Shown: piece after piece, positions 9,349-11,006 of the stretch | Layout: each line of letters opens with the position of its first letter | How positions within the stretch are numbered: the first letter of the stretch is position 1 | Source of the DNA: Phoronis ovalis | Taxonomy: Eukaryota > Phoronida > Phoronidae | Reading direction: 5' to 3' | Length of the DNA stretch: 11,006 nt | Assembly (NCBI GenBank): GCA_028565635.1 | Contig: JAOXYB010057367.1 | Span: 1 to 11,006, forward strand | Position numbers and translations under genes: made by a program | The notes under the pieces: generated by a model | What the model saw: the letters and a program-made list of their open reading frames with translations, nothing else | What the model was told of the DNA's origin: nothing | The model's database searches: none

Positions 9349-10486
9349 ATGTACAGGTTGCTGAAAATTGTCTTTGTGTTTACACTGTTTCATTATAATG
9401 AAACAACTGAAGTCATGGTAGGAGCAGCTGGAGAAAAAAAAGTATGTTGTAGTTATGATACAACACTACAAGAAATGAAGGCATTAGTTTTATCTTTGGA
9501 AAATATGATGCAAAAAGAAGTTCTCAAAATATCTGCTCTTGAAGGAAAAATGAATAACAGATTGAATACTCTGGAAAACAAAATAGATTTACAGGAATCA
9601 AAACGTGCAAGTTGTCCAAATGGCTATATGAAACGAGGAAACTCATGTTACAAGTTACACAATTCAAAAGTTACATGGAACACAGCAATGTCTGCCTGTA
9701 GGGAAGAAGGTGGATACCTCACTGCTATCGAGTCACAAGAAGAGCAACAATTTATTACAGGCATTATTAAAGCATCTAGGTTTAATGGAGCATCCATTTG
9801 GATAGGCGGGCATGACTCAAAGAATGAAGGATTCTTTTTTTGGGAAGGAACAGGGGCACCAATCATTGCTCCGTACACATACACACACTGGAGTCCAGGT
9901 AATAATTATTAATAGTATTGTGACAAGCTTCATAACCAATCCAAAATGTATTATAATTGCTTTTTACTTTTAGAAGAATATACTTTTTGCATGCACTTGG
10001 TAGCACTACAGGTCTAAATCCAATAATTGTATGTTCATGAATAAAGCGTGAGGAGAACTACTTTATAATTGCTCATTCACAGAACACTACACTGGGGGAA
10101 CATTTGGGCTTGTGACTGGTGTAATCGCAAAGTTTCTACAAACTGTCTGTTACAAAGTTTCGGATTGTTTATGGAAATATATTAAACATCTCCATGATTA
10201 TTAGCTTATGCTATATACAGTAGCATGGAGCATGACAATCAGATTTAAATATATGTATGATAAATTACACTTAAATTTAACTAATAAAAAAGTAGGTGTT
10301 ATCACAGTTAGTAACTATATTAATATTACAAAGTAACAGCTTCAGTGTGTTTCTTCTCAAACAGTACAACCAGATAATGCTCGTGGTACAGAAGACTGCA
10401 TCGAACTCTATTCACACACCTGGGATTGGAATGATACAGAATGCTATGACATAAGACCAGGGTTTATTTGTGAAGTAAACCTGTGA
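9349..10486 (+). CDS. Secreted C-type lectin, two exons, 223 residues
   Basis: The exons are 9349-9898 and 10365-10486, joined by a phase-1 intron (CCAG|GTAATA ... ttctcaaacag|TACAAC) and ending in TGA. The order is: a hydrophobic signal segment (LLKIVFVFTLF, residues 4-14), a CC pair (33-34) that could link chains, a coiled coil (~40-85, leucine-rich heptads), and a long-form CTLD (~89-223). Six CTLD cysteines (89, 100, 117, 195, 210, 219) fit the three canonical disulfides. WIGG lies at 151-154, QPD at 185-187, E193 follows, and WND is at 205-207. By family rules QPD, Glu and ND make a complete Ca2+ site 2 with galactose/GalNAc-type preference, so it probably binds sugars outside the cell, perhaps as an oligomer and in immune recognition. 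The start is the first ATG before the hydrophobic segment. A paralogue follows on the same strand. Confidence 0.93.
9899..10364 (+). other. Lectin intron carrying a MITE-like element
   Basis: This 466-base phase-1 intron has a GTAATA donor and a pyrimidine-containing CAG acceptor. It splits the CTLD just before the sugar-binding QPD motif. Without splicing, the frame ends three codons past the donor. It contains one copy of the inverted-repeat element also found in an SMG6 intron. Confidence 0.92.
9987..10130. mobile_element. MITE-like inverted-repeat element, copy 2 (lectin intron)
   Basis: The left edge TTGCATGCACTTGGTAG resembles TTGCATACACTTGGTGG at the left of copy 1. The right half, reverse-complemented, reads CACCAGTCACAAGCCCA ... 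TGTGAATGA, against CACCAGTCACAAACCCA ... TATGAATGA in copy 1. Its own two halves pair less well than those of copy 1, so it looks older. There is no coding capacity. Confidence 0.6.
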
Positions 10487-10552
10487 GTCCGACGTAACAG
10501 ATGCAGATCATCGCCGTTTGTTCAGATTTATTGTACGACTAAAAAACAAGAA

Positions 10553-10558
10553 AATAAA
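10553..10558 (+). terminator. Polyadenylation signal of the lectin gene
   Basis: AATAAA lies 67 bases after the lectin stop and about 235 bases before the next paralogue's start, which suits a compact 3' UTR. Confidence 0.75.
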
Positions 10559-10792
10559 TGAAATTTTGAATACAGAAACTGTGTCATTAGTAGTTAGTTA
10601 TTATTTCATTTGACAACTTTATATTCCGATTAAGTTTCATTTAGTTATACTGTCCCTGAGAAATATTACTCTGGGAACCTCAACTTGCTGTAATTGGGAA
10701 AATTAGGCTCCCTGTCACTGTGAGAAAAAGCAGCGGAGAACCTGGAAACATTCTTATCATTCTGTACATGTTAAACAACACACAAAGCAAGC

Positions 10793-11006
10793 ATGCATTT
10801 CACAATGGTGATGCTTAGTGCAGCTACTATAATTTTCATGGTTTTTAGTAATGGTGCCACTGTAGTTGGACTGGCTGGTGAAGATAAAATCTGCTGTGAT
10901 TATGGTAATTTCTTGCAGAAGGTAGAAGCTTTGTTGATGTCTATGAACAAGACATTTGTCATGTCTAATGCCCATTCAATGTGTAGGATATTTTTTTAAC
11001 ATTATT
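10793..11006 (+). CDS. Second C-type lectin paralogue, 5' part only (cut by window edge; possible pseudogene)
   Basis: An ATG at 10793 (other in-frame ATGs at 10805 and 10811) opens a signal peptide (MVMLSAATIIFMVFSNGA) followed by GLAGEDKICCDY, then LQKVEALLMSMN. This parallels the upstream lectin (GAAGEKKVCCSY, LQEMKALVLSLE), so the two are tandem duplicates in the same orientation. Similarity stops after about 50 residues. The frame ends in TAA at 10997-10999, before most of the coiled coil and all of the CTLD. Either a splice donor near the end (for example the GTAGGA just before the stop) joins a further exon, or the copy is broken. The window end prevents a decision. Confidence 0.7.

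Noticed and set aside
9648-9884. Minus-strand open frame of 78 codons
   Set aside because: It is the antisense shadow of the lectin CTLD exon. The minus frame at 10757-10975 is likewise the shadow of the second lectin.

Overview
The window looks like AT-rich nuclear DNA of an invertebrate animal. It has short exons bounded by GT...AG introns of about 0.3-0.7 kb, non-autonomous inverted-repeat elements inside introns, and a tandem pair of secreted C-type lectin genes. A lophotrochozoan such as a bivalve mollusc is my best guess, but that rests on overall character and not on a diagnostic marker. Most long open frames here are chance frames in AT-rich DNA. The real coding sequence lies in multi-exon genes that have to be assembled across introns.

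Layout. (1) Positions 1-1850 hold no recognisable gene. They carry a degenerate minisatellite built on a ~12-bp dyad (TACC-N4-GGTA) with ~31-bp spacing. It forms three blocks, one inverted relative to the other two, followed by an (AT)13 tract. (2) Positions 1850-4450 are AT-rich intergenic DNA with one inverted-repeat structure (about 2586-2846). (3) Positions ~4450-8519, minus strand, hold the 3' half of a gene for SMG6/EST1A, the endonuclease of nonsense-mediated mRNA decay. Six exons join in frame into 300 residues ending in a complete PIN nuclease domain with its catalytic aspartates and a stop codon. The N-terminal part of the gene is not found in the window. (4) Positions 8520-9348 hold no clear exon, only a less AT-rich island of unknown nature with a palindromic TATA-like sequence. 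(5) Positions 9349-10486, plus strand, are a complete two-exon C-type lectin gene of 223 residues: signal peptide, CC pair, coiled coil, and a CTLD with QPD and WND motifs. A polyadenylation signal follows. (6) From 10793 to the end, a second lectin paralogue starts on the same strand. It is cut by the window edge and shows an early stop or an unseen splice.

The SMG6 and lectin genes have unrelated jobs (RNA surveillance; extracellular sugar recognition, probably in immunity). They are linked here by position. If the missing SMG6 exons lie beyond 11006, the lectins sit antisense inside an SMG6 intron. Two diverged copies of one foldback/MITE-like element occur, one in an SMG6 intron and one in the lectin intron.
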